Shown piece after piece: positions 42,472 through 50,406 of a DNA stretch of 64,000 nt (the stretch's first letter is position 1; each line of letters begins with the position of its first letter). A program made the position numbers and the translations under genes. The stretch is from Polyangiaceae bacterium. GTDB lineage: Bacteria > Myxococcota_A > Polyangia > Polyangiales > Polyangiaceae. Under the pieces are notes generated by a model, which searched no databases, had not been told where the DNA came from, and saw nothing but the letters and a program-made list of their open reading frames with translations. The DNA lies in contig JAWKRG010000010.1 in NCBI GenBank assembly GCA_041389725.1, forward strand, positions 186,001 to 250,000, in the 5' to 3' direction.

Positions 42472-43452
42472 CTAGACCGCCACTTGCACGCCCAGGCGCC
42501 GCCGCGCTGCCTGGATTTCCGCTGCCAGATTCCCGCCCGCGGTGGACCGGGGGTGGACACGCAGCACGGTTCTCAGAGTCTCGAGCATCTCCGCGGCCGA
42601 AGCAAAGCGCCGCTCCGGCCGCGCCTCCAGAGCATGTTGGATTGCCGTGGACAGCCCCAGCGGCAGGTCGGGGACTTTGCTCGCCAGCAGCGGCACCCGC
42701 GGGTTCTGCACCATGCGCAGCACCTCGACATCCGTCGCGGCCTGGAACAGTCGCCCGCCGACGTAGGCTTCCCAGAGCAAGATGCCGAGGCTGTACAAGT
42801 CCGTCTGGGGCGTCGGGTCCTGCCCCGCGGCCATCTCCGGCGCTAGGTAGCTCAGCTTGCCTTTGACGATGTCGGGCTGGGTGATGCGGCCGCGGTCCAT
42901 CGCGCGTGCCATGCCGAAATCCGCAAGCTTCGTGACGCCCAGCACATCGAGCAGGATGTTTGGCGGTGAGACGTCTCGGTGCATGACGGCCGTTGGCTCC
43001 CCGGCGTCGTTGGTGAGATTGTGCGCGGCGTCCAGTGCACGCAGTACCTCGATCGCGATGGCCGTGATCATGGGCCACGGGGGCCGCCTGCCTTCGCGTG
43101 TATAGCTCGAGACGTAGTGGCCGAAGTGAATCCCTTCCACCCACTCCGTGACCAGGTAGTGCACTCCGGCATCGTCCACACCAAAATCGTGGATCTGCAC
43201 GATGTTGGGATGGCGCAGTCGCGCTCCAACGCGAGCCTCTTCGATGAACATCGCGATCGCGTCGGGGTACTGATTGTATTGTTCGTGGATGCGCTTGATC
43301 GCCACGGGGCGGCGAATCCCGTGGGCAGCATAGGTCAGCGCCTTCCACACCTGCGCCATGCCCCCCTCGCCCACGCGCTCGATCAGAGCGTACTTCCCGT
43401 CCAGGATTGCGCCCGGGCGATCCACGGCGCCGTGTCGGTGAGGCTCGTTCAC
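42472..43452 (-). CDS. Soluble Ser/Thr protein kinase
   Basis: 326 residues, essentially a kinase domain with a short tail. Motifs are the Gly loop G-E-G-G-M-A-Q-V, V-A-I-K-R, the catalytic loop H-R-D-V-S-P-P-N and D-F-G. There is no membrane helix or output domain. It lies on the same strand just upstream of feoA, but feoAB has its own operator, so a functional link is uncertain. Related to the kinase at 37309, which has a membrane tail. Confidence 0.9.
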   Translation of the reverse strand: MNEPHRHGAVDRPGAILDGKYALIERVGEGGMAQVWKALTYAAHGIRRPVAIKRIHEQYNQYPDAIAMFIEEARVGARLRHPNIVQIHDFGVDDAGVHYLVTEWVEGIHFGHYVSSYTREGRRPPWPMITAIAIEVLRALDAAHNLTNDAGEPTAVMHRDVSPPNILLDVLGVTKLADFGMARAMDRGRITQPDIVKGKLSYLAPEMAAGQDPTPQTDLYSLGILLWEAYVGGRLFQAATDVEVLRMVQNPRVPLLASKVPDLPLGLSTAIQHALEARPERRFASAAEMLETLRTVLRVHPRSTAGGNLAAEIQAARRRLGVQVAV

Positions 43453-43532
43453 TTGCGTCGATCCTAGTCCGATCCGCTTTGCGCCGCCCGCATTTTGCGC
43501 AAATCGCTGCCGGTCGTCGGGCAGCCGCGCTG

Positions 43533-43949
43533 CTAGTCGCCGCCCTCGCCGCTTGCAGTCGCGTCCATGGCGTCCGCTGCATCAGCGTTGCCATCGGCGG
43601 AGACGTCGCCCGCGTCGTCATCCGAATCGGGTGATGCGTCTGCCGCGTCCGTGTCTGCCGCATCGTCCGAGGCGTCCGCCGCATCGTGCCCGCTGTCGAC
43701 TCCGTAGCTGGCATCGGTGATGACGCAGCTGCAGCTGGCGTACTGTCGACCATCGGCAGCACACTGCTCGACGCCTCTGCAGCCGTCGACCTCGCACGCA
43801 CGGAAGGAAAGCGGGGTACACACGCGCGGCTGGGCGCGCGGCGCTGGCTCGCTGCTGCAGTGCAAGCCCGGCAGAGCGGCTAGTGCCAGGAGCGCGACTC
43901 CAACGCCGAAGCGCCTCGAGGGCTTTACAACCGCGATCACGAGTCGCAC
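43533..43949 (-). CDS. Small lipoprotein with Asp/Ala-rich tail
   Basis: 138 residues from the GTG at 43949, preceded by G-G-A-A-A-A. The signal ends at L-P-G-L-H-C (a loose lipobox). A Cys-rich middle (C-T-P-L-S-F-R-A-C; C-R-G-V-E-Q-C; CSCVI) probably forms disulfides. The C-terminal ~55 residues are almost only Asp, Ala, Ser and Gly, very acidic and disordered. It lies 60 bases from the divergent His/Cys-dyad gene. Confidence 0.55.
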   Translation of the reverse strand: MRLVIAVVKPSRRFGVGVALLALAALPGLHCSSEPAPRAQPRVCTPLSFRACEVDGCRGVEQCAADGRQYASCSCVITDASYGVDSGHDAADASDDAADTDAADASPDSDDDAGDVSADGNADAADAMDATASGEGGD

Positions 43950-44009
43950 TTTTCCATGGATGAAGCGGATCCGCCAACCGCTCCCGACAGCGGGCGAGGC
44001 GCGCGCGCC

Positions 44010-44639
44010 ATGACCACGCCCGCGGCGGGGATTCGCGTGGTCGTCTACGACGTGCACGACCGCTTTCGAAGAGGGCGACCGGGGCTGAGTCCCGCCTGGG
44101 CCGTGGGGGCTCGACTGTATCGCGGGCTGGGTCACGTCACTCACGCGCTGCCCGCAAGCTCCTTGGAGCAGCTGTTCTCGTGGTTTGCACGGCTTTCGCC
44201 CACGACGACGATCGAGGAAGTCCAGTGGTGGAGCCATGGCAAGTGGGGCAACGCCATGATCGGCAAAGAGCGCTTGGACGCGAAGGCGCTGACCCGAGGC
44301 AGCGCCCTCGCGGGCGGCGTCGACGCGCTCGCAGCTCGTCTCTCGCCGACCAGCTTGTTCTGGCTCCGCACTTGCGAAAGCTTTGGTGCACGCCGGGGAC
44401 TCGACTTCGCTCGAGCGCTGTCGACTCGTCTCGCCTGTCGCGTGGCGGGTCACACCCACGTCATCGGTCCTTGGCAGAGCGGTCTCCATAGCCTGACACC
44501 CGGTGCCGAACCGACTTGGTCCGCCGCGGAAGGCCTGATCGCCGGCACGCCAACGTCACCCCGTCGCGCTGCGGTGTCGTTGCCGGGACTACCGAACACC
44601 ATCTTCTGCATGCAGAGCACCATCCCCGACGGTTGGTGA
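44010..44639 (+). CDS. Stand-alone His/Cys-dyad protein, caspase-like/DUF4347-like fold
   Basis: 209 residues from the ATG at 44010 (an in-frame ATG at 43956 is possible). The pattern is hydrophobic strand, W-W-S-H-G-K-W-G, then a long helix, L-F-W-L-R-T-C-E-S-F-G, then G-H-T-H-V-I-G-P. This is the order of the catalytic His and Cys in the clan CD (caspase/gingipain) fold and in DUF4347-type domains, which are normally part of large surface proteins. There is no signal peptide or partner domain. Whether it is a peptidase is unproven. The name reflects motif spacing, not a database match. Confidence 0.5.
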   Translation: MTTPAAGIRVVVYDVHDRFRRGRPGLSPAWAVGARLYRGLGHVTHALPASSLEQLFSWFARLSPTTTIEEVQWWSHGKWGNAMIGKERLDAKALTRGSALAGGVDALAARLSPTSLFWLRTCESFGARRGLDFARALSTRLACRVAGHTHVIGPWQSGLHSLTPGAEPTWSAAEGLIAGTPTSPRRAAVSLPGLPNTIFCMQSTIPDGW

Positions 44640-44693
44640 GGTGCCCGCCGCCGCGGGTTGCAGACCCGTCTTCGTGGACCGAGATGCGGCAGG

Positions 44694-45329
44694 CTAGCGC
44701 CAGCGCGCTTGGAAGCCCCATCGTTGCACGGGAACTCCGTCATGAGCACCGCTCGGCTGCCTCGATGTCCATTCCAGGGTCGCACTGCGTGCTCCGGCTA
44801 GCTCCAGACAGCCCGTGACGAAACCCACGGTGCTCTGGCAGTACAGCCCGCTCATCGCTTCGGGTACGACCCCGAGCTCTCCAGAAAAGGCATCCTGCCG
44901 GATATCCACTACACTGGCCGCGCAAGGTTCGAAGTAGCGATTGAAGGCGAGCGGCAGGCGTTTGGCCATTTCCATGGGAGATGACGCCTTCAGCAGCGGC
45001 TTCCACATGCCGGTGGAGTCCTGCGCTGCAGAGGCGCGAGAGCGCGCCGCGATGAAGGCACCGATTTCTCGCCCGCGCAGGTCGCAGATGCGCCGGAACA
45101 ACCGAAGCAGGGGAGAGGCATCGTAGTCACCCGCTGCGATGAACAACTGTTGGTAGTACGCGGCGAAGGGGTCGCCCTCCAGGCCGTCCACTACCGCGCC
45201 AAACCCACCCGGAAGCTTGTGATCTGCGTAGTGACGAAGCGCCATGTAGGCGAGTCCACGCACGCGGAAGGGACTGCCTCCGATGGGAAATGCTTCGGGG
45301 CCAAAGGGGTCGTAGCGAAAGGCTAGCAT
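44694..45329 (-). CDS. Protein of unknown function, myxobacterial type
   Basis: 211 residues. The ATG at 45329 has a good Shine-Dalgarno, G-G-A-G-G-G about 5 nt upstream. It is an all-alpha-looking protein with conserved-looking aromatic and Tyr/Arg blocks (FAAYYQQLFIAAGDYDASPLL; FNRYFEPCAASVVDI). The outline resembles the DUF2378/TIGR02265 proteins that are abundant in Myxococcales, but this is a weak impression. No signal peptide or catalytic motif. The next gene on the same strand begins upstream at 45355. Confidence 0.5.
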   Translation of the reverse strand: MLAFRYDPFGPEAFPIGGSPFRVRGLAYMALRHYADHKLPGGFGAVVDGLEGDPFAAYYQQLFIAAGDYDASPLLRLFRRICDLRGREIGAFIAARSRASAAQDSTGMWKPLLKASSPMEMAKRLPLAFNRYFEPCAASVVDIRQDAFSGELGVVPEAMSGLYCQSTVGFVTGCLELAGARSATLEWTSRQPSGAHDGVPVQRWGFQARWR

Positions 45330-45354
45330 GCAGCCCTCCGCCAAACGGAGTTCA

Positions 45355-46557
45355 CTAGTTGGGCAGGCAGACTGCAGCGCTGACCGGAGGCGCGCCGCTG
45401 CTGCCAACGAAACGCTGCACGGTCTGTTCGCTCGTGCCGGGTAGTCCCGCGCACTTGTCGTTCAGCGTCTCGCTCTTGGAGACACAGCTGCCGCTCTGTC
45501 CGGCGTCGAGGCTGGCGCAGAACGTCTTCGCTTTGCCAGCTTGGTCCGGGCAGTAGCCTTCGCACCCCACGGTACAGAAGCCTTGCTGCGTTGTGGTGCC
45601 TGAAGGCGTGAACAGGTGGCAGGTCCCCGTCGCGGAGCCGTTGGTGAAGTTGCATTCCTCGTCCTTCGTGCAGGGATCGCCCACGAAGGGCTTGGGAACG
45701 GGGGGCGCGCCGTTCAGCTGTGGGAAGGTGTCGGTGTCGTCTACCTTCACGAAGGTATAGCCCTCGCCCTCCAAGGTGGAGATGACGGATTCCAGGTTGT
45801 TCACCGTGTTCTGGTGAATGTCGTGGAACAGCACGATGCCACCCGAGCGCTTGCGCACCTGGCTGAGGGTGTAGCCCACCATGTCGGAGCGGAAGGAGTC
45901 AGGCACGTAGCGGAAGGTGTCGGGATGACAGTAGCCCACACCGCCCTTGGCTGCCGCGTAGCACCAGTCGCCCGAGTCGATGTGCCAACCCGTCACGGTG
46001 AGCCCGTAGCCATGCACGATGTCGATGCCCTTGCAGTTGGCCGAGCCGAAGGGGAAGCGGAAGTACTTGGGCGACGCTCCCGCGGAAAGAATGATCTCGT
46101 GCGTCTGCTTGACCTGTTGCTCGACCTTGGTGGCCGACTCGTTCTTCAGGTTCAAGTGTTGCTGGGAGTGGTTGGCCAGGATGTGGCCTTCCGCCAGAAT
46201 TCGACCGAGCACCGCACGAGCGGCGTCATTGGTGACGCGCATGCCATTGATGAAGAACGTGGCTTGAATGCCGTGCTGCTCGAGGATGTCCAGCACCTGC
46301 GGCGTGGTTTCGGGGTTGGGACCATCGTCGAAGGTCAGAGCTACGCGCTTGTTGAAGCCCGAGGAATCCGGCACGACCACACCGGAACAGCCCGAGGAGT
46401 CCGCCTTGCCGAACTCCGTCTGCTCGAAGGCGTCCTCGAAGGCCTGGCTGGCGCCGGGGCTCACGACCGAGTGGTCGTGGTCGTCGCCACCGCTGCACGC
46501 GCTCAGCGCGCCACCGGTGACCAAGAGAAGAGAAGAAACAAGAGCGATTCTGCGCAT
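45355..46557 (-). CDS. Polysaccharide deacetylase (NodB) lipoprotein
   Basis: 400 residues. The signal ends at L-S-A-C. The NodB domain has motif 1 T-F-D-D-G-P-N and motif 2 N-H-S-Q-Q-H (metal-binding D/H/H), R-F-P-F-G (motif 3), D-S-G-D-W (motif 4) and L-F-H-D-I-H (motif 5). It is expected to deacetylate N-acetylated polysaccharide such as chitooligosaccharide or peptidoglycan at the envelope. The C-terminal 100 residues are a Cys-rich extension (C-T-K-D-E-E-C-N-F; C-E-G-Y-C). All five motifs are intact, so it is likely active. Confidence 0.92.
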   Translation of the reverse strand: MRRIALVSSLLLVTGGALSACSGGDDHDHSVVSPGASQAFEDAFEQTEFGKADSSGCSGVVVPDSSGFNKRVALTFDDGPNPETTPQVLDILEQHGIQATFFINGMRVTNDAARAVLGRILAEGHILANHSQQHLNLKNESATKVEQQVKQTHEIILSAGASPKYFRFPFGSANCKGIDIVHGYGLTVTGWHIDSGDWCYAAAKGGVGYCHPDTFRYVPDSFRSDMVGYTLSQVRKRSGGIVLFHDIHQNTVNNLESVISTLEGEGYTFVKVDDTDTFPQLNGAPPVPKPFVGDPCTKDEECNFTNGSATGTCHLFTPSGTTTQQGFCTVGCEGYCPDQAGKAKTFCASLDAGQSGSCVSKSETLNDKCAGLPGTSEQTVQRFVGSSGAPPVSAAVCLPN

Positions 46558-46633
46558 GGAGGTATCCCGCTTCCGAGCCCAGGCCCTGGACTCGGTCGGA
46601 AAGTGTTTGCCAGCCGTCGGCCCCCGTCAACCG

Positions 46634-47629
46634 TCAGCGGGGATTCTTGCAGCAGCGGACGCCGGTTTGCGGCCCAAAGTAGTATTCGTCGTGGCCGGTG
46701 GTGGCAGCCCGGCAGTTGTTGCGCCCCGCAAGCCACCAACCGCCGCGGAGGGAGGCGCGCCAGGGTCGCACGAAACCGTCCCGGATGGTCCACTCGTCCA
46801 CGTTGCCCACCATGTTGCGCACACCGAAGGGACTCACGCACTCGGGCCGGCTTGCTGGCGCCACTCTCAGGTCGCGCAGCTTCCCCCGTCGCGACAGGTC
46901 CGTGAGGTCGTGATTGCAGAGCTTCGCATTCCTGGAGAAGCCGTAGGGATAGGGTCGCATCTCCTCGCCCTCGCAAGCGAACTCCCACTCGGATTCGAAG
47001 CACAAGCGTTTGCCGAGGGACTCACATAGCTCGCGCGACATGGTCCAGGATTGGTCGATCAACGGCAGTTCGGCCTCTTCCGGCACGTATTCGTCGCGGT
47101 CGATGCAGAAGCGACGGTGCTCGCGCTCCCCCGCGCACTCGACGTCCGTGGCGAACTCTGCGCAGCGGTGGTGGCTGAGGAACCCCCCTGGACCGCGATC
47201 GTCGAGATAGCGAAGGCAGCGCTGTCGCAGCTTGGGGCAGTACTCCCCCTCGACCAAGATCATTTCTGGAGGACAAGCGGCGGGCGCCTCTGCGTCGGTG
47301 CTGGTGGCGTCGGTCGCATCCGCGGCATCTCGAGACTCCACGTTTTCGATTGTTTGGGCGTCGGCGGTCATCTGTAGCCACCAGGGTTCCTGCTCCGCGG
47401 AGCTGAAGCACATCTCGTTGCCTCGCGCGCCTGGGCGTTCCACCAGGCTACGCGGCTCGAAGCGACACTCCATCACCGGCGGCGCCGGGGCCAGCACCAC
47501 GACGGGTGCGGGCCGGGGACGGGGCCGCTCGGGTTCGCCCTGGCAAGCGAGCCAGGCGCCGCCGCCGAGCGTCAGGGTTGCCAGCCATGGCCCCGCGCTG
47601 CTGAAGGTGACCCTGCGATGCTGTGACAC
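46634..47629 (-). CDS. FGE/SUMF1-domain lipoprotein
   Basis: 331 residues. The signal ends in A-W-L-A-C, followed by a Pro-rich spacer and an Asp/Ala linker (DAADATDATSTDAEA). The C-terminal ~200 residues match the formylglycine-generating-enzyme-like domain: L-G-K-R-L-C-F-E-S-E-W-E-F-A-C-E-G, Y-P-Y-G, N-M-V-G-N-V-D-E-W-T, L-R-G-G-W-W and G-V-R-C-C. Many relatives are not sulfatase activators but lectin-like or other enzymes, and no sulfatase gene is near. Its role is therefore open. It is 76 bases upstream of the NodB lipoprotein gene on the same strand. Confidence 0.85.
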   Translation of the reverse strand: MSQHRRVTFSSAGPWLATLTLGGGAWLACQGEPERPRPRPAPVVVLAPAPPVMECRFEPRSLVERPGARGNEMCFSSAEQEPWWLQMTADAQTIENVESRDAADATDATSTDAEAPAACPPEMILVEGEYCPKLRQRCLRYLDDRGPGGFLSHHRCAEFATDVECAGEREHRRFCIDRDEYVPEEAELPLIDQSWTMSRELCESLGKRLCFESEWEFACEGEEMRPYPYGFSRNAKLCNHDLTDLSRRGKLRDLRVAPASRPECVSPFGVRNMVGNVDEWTIRDGFVRPWRASLRGGWWLAGRNNCRAATTGHDEYYFGPQTGVRCCKNPR

Positions 47630-47749
47630 TTTCCTGGGTTCCGGACACCCGCGACCACCCCGCCTCCCGCCGCGCGTGGGGCAGGTCGCCGCGGAAAAGC
47701 CGATCGTACTCGACGGGTGCGCAAGCGAGCAAAAGAACGCGGAGTCGCC

Positions 47750-48328
47750 TCAGAGGGTTGGAGGTGTGGCGAGCTTTGCAAGGATGGCGGTATCCCGCAG
47801 CGTGCCATCGAGGTGACGTTCGTGGTTTCTCAGCGTCGCTTCCAGCGTGAACCCCGCGGCCAGCGCCACTCGGCAGGAGGCAACATTCTGCGTGCTGACG
47901 AGGATCTCCACGCGATTCGCGCCCAGCGCACCGAGCGCCAGCTCGGAGAGAGCGCGCACGGTCTCGGTGGCGTAGCCCTTGCCGGTGAACCCCGTGCGGA
48001 TCCAGTAGCCGATCTCGAACCTAGGCACCGCCCAATCGGGTTCATGCAGGCCGCTACTCCCCACCAAGATATCGGTTCCCTTCAAGAACACGCTGACGCG
48101 CATGTCTTCCCCAGCGTCCCAGCGTTCTCTCGCTTTGCGCAGGTTTGCTTCGGCCGTCTGTTGCGTTGGAACTTCCTTTGCCCAAGGCATCCACGGCCTC
48201 AACGCATCGATGGAGTCCCAGATTGCCTGACGCAACTCCCACGCCTGCGCGGGAGAAGGCGCCCGGAGCTCGAGTCGGTCGGTGCGTATCAGTTCCGGAA
48301 GCTTCAGCCAGGGCTGCTGGTCGTTCAT
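47750..48328 (-). CDS. GNAT acetyltransferase (RimJ/RimL-like)
   Basis: 192 residues from the ATG at 48328. GNAT hallmarks: T-D-R-L-E-L-R at the N-terminus, the IGYWIRTGFTGKGYATE acetyl-CoA loop, and N-V-A-S-C-R-V-A-L-A-A-G-F. The closest relatives acetylate ribosomal protein N-termini or small amines. The acceptor is unknown. The VOC gene ends 14 bases upstream on the same strand. Confidence 0.9.
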   Translation of the reverse strand: MNDQQPWLKLPELIRTDRLELRAPSPAQAWELRQAIWDSIDALRPWMPWAKEVPTQQTAEANLRKARERWDAGEDMRVSVFLKGTDILVGSSGLHEPDWAVPRFEIGYWIRTGFTGKGYATETVRALSELALGALGANRVEILVSTQNVASCRVALAAGFTLEATLRNHERHLDGTLRDTAILAKLATPPTL

Positions 48329-48342
48329 GGTGGGGTCGAGAC

Positions 48343-48723
48343 TCAGGAGTCTTCTCGTGGCTGCCAGAGCTCGATCTTGGTGCCTTCGGGATCGAGAATG
48401 TGTGCGAAGCGACCGTTGGACTCGTCGTAGCGCTTGATCGGCTCGACCCCGTGGGTCTTGCAGTGCGCGAGCATGCCGTCGAGGTCGTCCACGGCCAGGT
48501 TGAACATGAAGGGCTTTTCCGACGGCTCGAAGTAGTCCGTGTCGGCGGAGAAGGGCGCGAACACCGTCGCGGCACCGGCGTGCGCGCTCATGTCGCTCGG
48601 GGAAAACACCACGCCACCCCAGTCCATGACCGAAAGCCCGAGCACGTCGCGGTACCACGCCGCGAGCTTCTGCGCGTCGCGCGCCTTCCAAAACAGTCCA
48701 CCTAGCCCGAGCACTTTGGCCAT
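48343..48723 (-). CDS. VOC-family (glyoxalase/dioxygenase-fold) protein
   Basis: 126 residues, a single VOC domain built of two beta-alpha-beta-beta-beta modules: GLGGLFWKARDAQKLAAWYRD at the start and the D-P-E-G-T-K-I-E-L-W-Q-P end. The E of the metal site is present at the C-terminus (KIELWQP), while the N-terminal metal ligand is not obvious. It may be a lyase, isomerase or a resistance-type binding protein. A TATAGC hexamer about 6 nt before the ATG could be a leaderless-type -10. Confidence 0.85.
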   Translation of the reverse strand: MAKVLGLGGLFWKARDAQKLAAWYRDVLGLSVMDWGGVVFSPSDMSAHAGAATVFAPFSADTDYFEPSEKPFMFNLAVDDLDGMLAHCKTHGVEPIKRYDESNGRFAHILDPEGTKIELWQPREDS

Positions 48724-48794
48724 GGGGTGGCTATAGCGCCGCGGCAGGGGGGCCTCAACGGCATCTCAGCCGCGCCAAGCGCCGGGTGTTCCAG

Positions 48795-48877
48795 TAGCCC
48801 CTCCCGGACTCGAACCGGGACGATCTTTCGATCCGAGGATTTTAAATCCCCTGCGTCTGCCGTTCCGCCAAGGGGCC
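48795..48877 (-). tRNA. tRNA-Leu (anticodon TAA)
   Basis: 83-nt class II tRNA on the minus strand. Acceptor GGCCCCT/AGGGGCT has a G1-U72 wobble, with discriminator A. The anticodon arm GGGGA-TTTAAAA-TCCTC reads UAA (UUA codons). A long variable arm with CGGATCGAAAGATCG follows, and the T arm is CCCGG-TTCGAGT-CCGGG. CCA is not encoded. Unlike the GAG isoacceptor it has no downstream repeat. Confidence 0.95.
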
Positions 48878-48965
48878 AGGCGACGGGGAGCTTCCGTCAT
48901 CGCCCGGGCCAGCGCAAGGTCGTCGCACTTGCTCCCGGCCGGGTCGTCCTTCACGCTGTGCGCTG

Positions 48966-49676
48966 ATGCACCGCGCTTCTGCAGCCGTCGTTGCCGCTCT
49001 TGCCTTCGTAGTGAGCGCTCCAGCTGCGGCGGAACCAACGACTTCTGCGGCTGCGCCGGAGACGCATAGCGCGTCGTTTCGCCTGATGGAGTTGCTCGGC
49101 ACGATGCAGGCGACGTTGCGTAGCTCGCGCTACTCCCACGCCACCCGAGTGAACGTGCAGCAGGGCCGCTACGAGTTCGACTGCTCCGGGATGGCGGCCT
49201 GGATGCTGCGTCGCTCGGCGCCGAAGGCCCACGGCGCCGTGGTGTGGCGTGCCAAGAAAGGGCGCCCGCTCGCACGCGACTTTTACTACCAGATCGCCGC
49301 GAGCAAGTCGGACAAGGCGCGCTACGGCTGGCGTCGCGTCGCACGCGTCACGGATGCCCGAGCCGGGGACGTCATCGCCTGGCTCAAGCCGAAAGAGTTG
49401 CGTTCTCCGAACACGGGCCACGTCGCTTTCTTGGTCGAACCGCCGCGCCGCGTGTCGGGCCACCCGCACGCCTTCTTGGTGCGCATCGCCGATGCGTCGC
49501 GCTACCGCCACCAAGACGACACGCGCGCCGAGAGCGGTCACACGGGCTTCGGCATCGGTACCATTCTGGTCTTGGCCGACCCGAACACAGGCCAGCCGCA
49601 GGCCTACGGCTGGGTCGGCACTCGCTCCGCCTGGGTGCTCTCTACGCAAATGGCCATCGGTCGCGTCGAGAGCTGA
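48966..49676 (+). CDS. Secreted NlpC/P60-like cysteine hydrolase
   Basis: 236 residues. Signal peptide ending near A-P-A-A-A-E. The NlpC/P60-type core has Y-E-F-D-C-S-G-M (catalytic Cys), G-D-V-I-A-W and G-H-V-A-F-L-V (catalytic His), in the usual order. Such enzymes cleave peptidoglycan peptides or related amides. An ATRVNVQQGRYEFDC block just before the Cys is typical. The third residue of the triad lies probably in the strand after the His and cannot be assigned. It stands alone after the tRNA. Confidence 0.75.
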   Translation: MHRASAAVVAALAFVVSAPAAAEPTTSAAAPETHSASFRLMELLGTMQATLRSSRYSHATRVNVQQGRYEFDCSGMAAWMLRRSAPKAHGAVVWRAKKGRPLARDFYYQIAASKSDKARYGWRRVARVTDARAGDVIAWLKPKELRSPNTGHVAFLVEPPRRVSGHPHAFLVRIADASRYRHQDDTRAESGHTGFGIGTILVLADPNTGQPQAYGWVGTRSAWVLSTQMAIGRVES

Positions 49677-49683
49677 AGCGCGC

Positions 49684-50406
49684 TCAACGCGAAGCGATGT
49701 GCTGTCGGCACTGCGAGTGCGCCAAGAGATCCCGAGCCACCAACACCGAGAAGGCGATCAGCGCCAGGGTGGCCACGCGTTGTGTCGCAGGGACCACCGC
49801 CGTGAGCGTCGCGCCAAAGTATTGCGCGCGTGCGTAGAGCACGAAGCTGGTCACAGCAACGACGAGCGCCCCCACGCCCGCGCTCCCGGCGCGTCGGTGG
49901 CCAGATTGCAGCAGGGAGTAGCTGCACACCAGCGCGGCAGCGAAGGCCGGTCCGCTGGCGACCACGACCGCCATCCCGTGGAGCGCGCCGAAGCGGTCCG
50001 AGGGCAGCATCACCACGGCCACCACTCCGCACGCGGACGTCACGCCGAGCGCACGCGTCAGACGTGCTCCCGAGCGACGCGTTGCATAGAGCAGCGGAGC
50101 ACCCCACCACAACAGCGTGAGCGCGAGGGTTTCGAGCAGCATCGCGCTCTGGGCCAGCCCTGCACCAACGTGGTTGTCGCCACCATTGAGGCTTTGGGTG
50201 TGGAGCAGATCGCAAAGGAAGTTGTGCCAGAGAGAGTGGCCCACGCGCTCGGGTTCCATCCACGTGCCGCCGGGGTACGTGCCCATCGCGGCCAGCGTCA
50301 GCAGCACGAAGGCTGCGTTGAGCGCAAGCAGGCTTCCTCCGAGCAGCCGGTTCGCGCGTCCACTCGGGGCTGCGGCGTCGCGCGAAGCTGGAATGCGCGG
50401 GCTCAC
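49684..50406 (-). CDS. Integral membrane protein, DUF998-like
   Basis: 240 residues from a GTG at 50406 that overlaps the upstream lipoprotein stop by 4 bases (GTGA). About six hydrophobic helices. The loop after helix 1 has M-G-T-Y-P-G-G-T and L-W-H-N-F-L-C-D-L, which resembles the DUF998 pattern. No catalytic residue is evident. It is co-transcribed with the NPCBM lipoprotein and convergent with the NlpC/P60-like gene. Confidence 0.65.
   Translation of the reverse strand: MSPRIPASRDAAAPSGRANRLLGGSLLALNAAFVLLTLAAMGTYPGGTWMEPERVGHSLWHNFLCDLLHTQSLNGGDNHVGAGLAQSAMLLETLALTLLWWGAPLLYATRRSGARLTRALGVTSACGVVAVVMLPSDRFGALHGMAVVVASGPAFAAALVCSYSLLQSGHRRAGSAGVGALVVAVTSFVLYARAQYFGATLTAVVPATQRVATLALIAFSVLVARDLLAHSQCRQHIASR

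Noticed and set aside
44640..44693. CGGGT/ACCCG hairpin between convergent genes
   Set aside because: A 5-bp stem at 44654-44668 is too weak in this GC-rich DNA to call a terminator.
48329..48691. N-terminal extension of the GNAT gene
   Set aside because: It overlaps the VOC gene in another frame and shows no domain. The ATG at 48328 begins the GNAT core.
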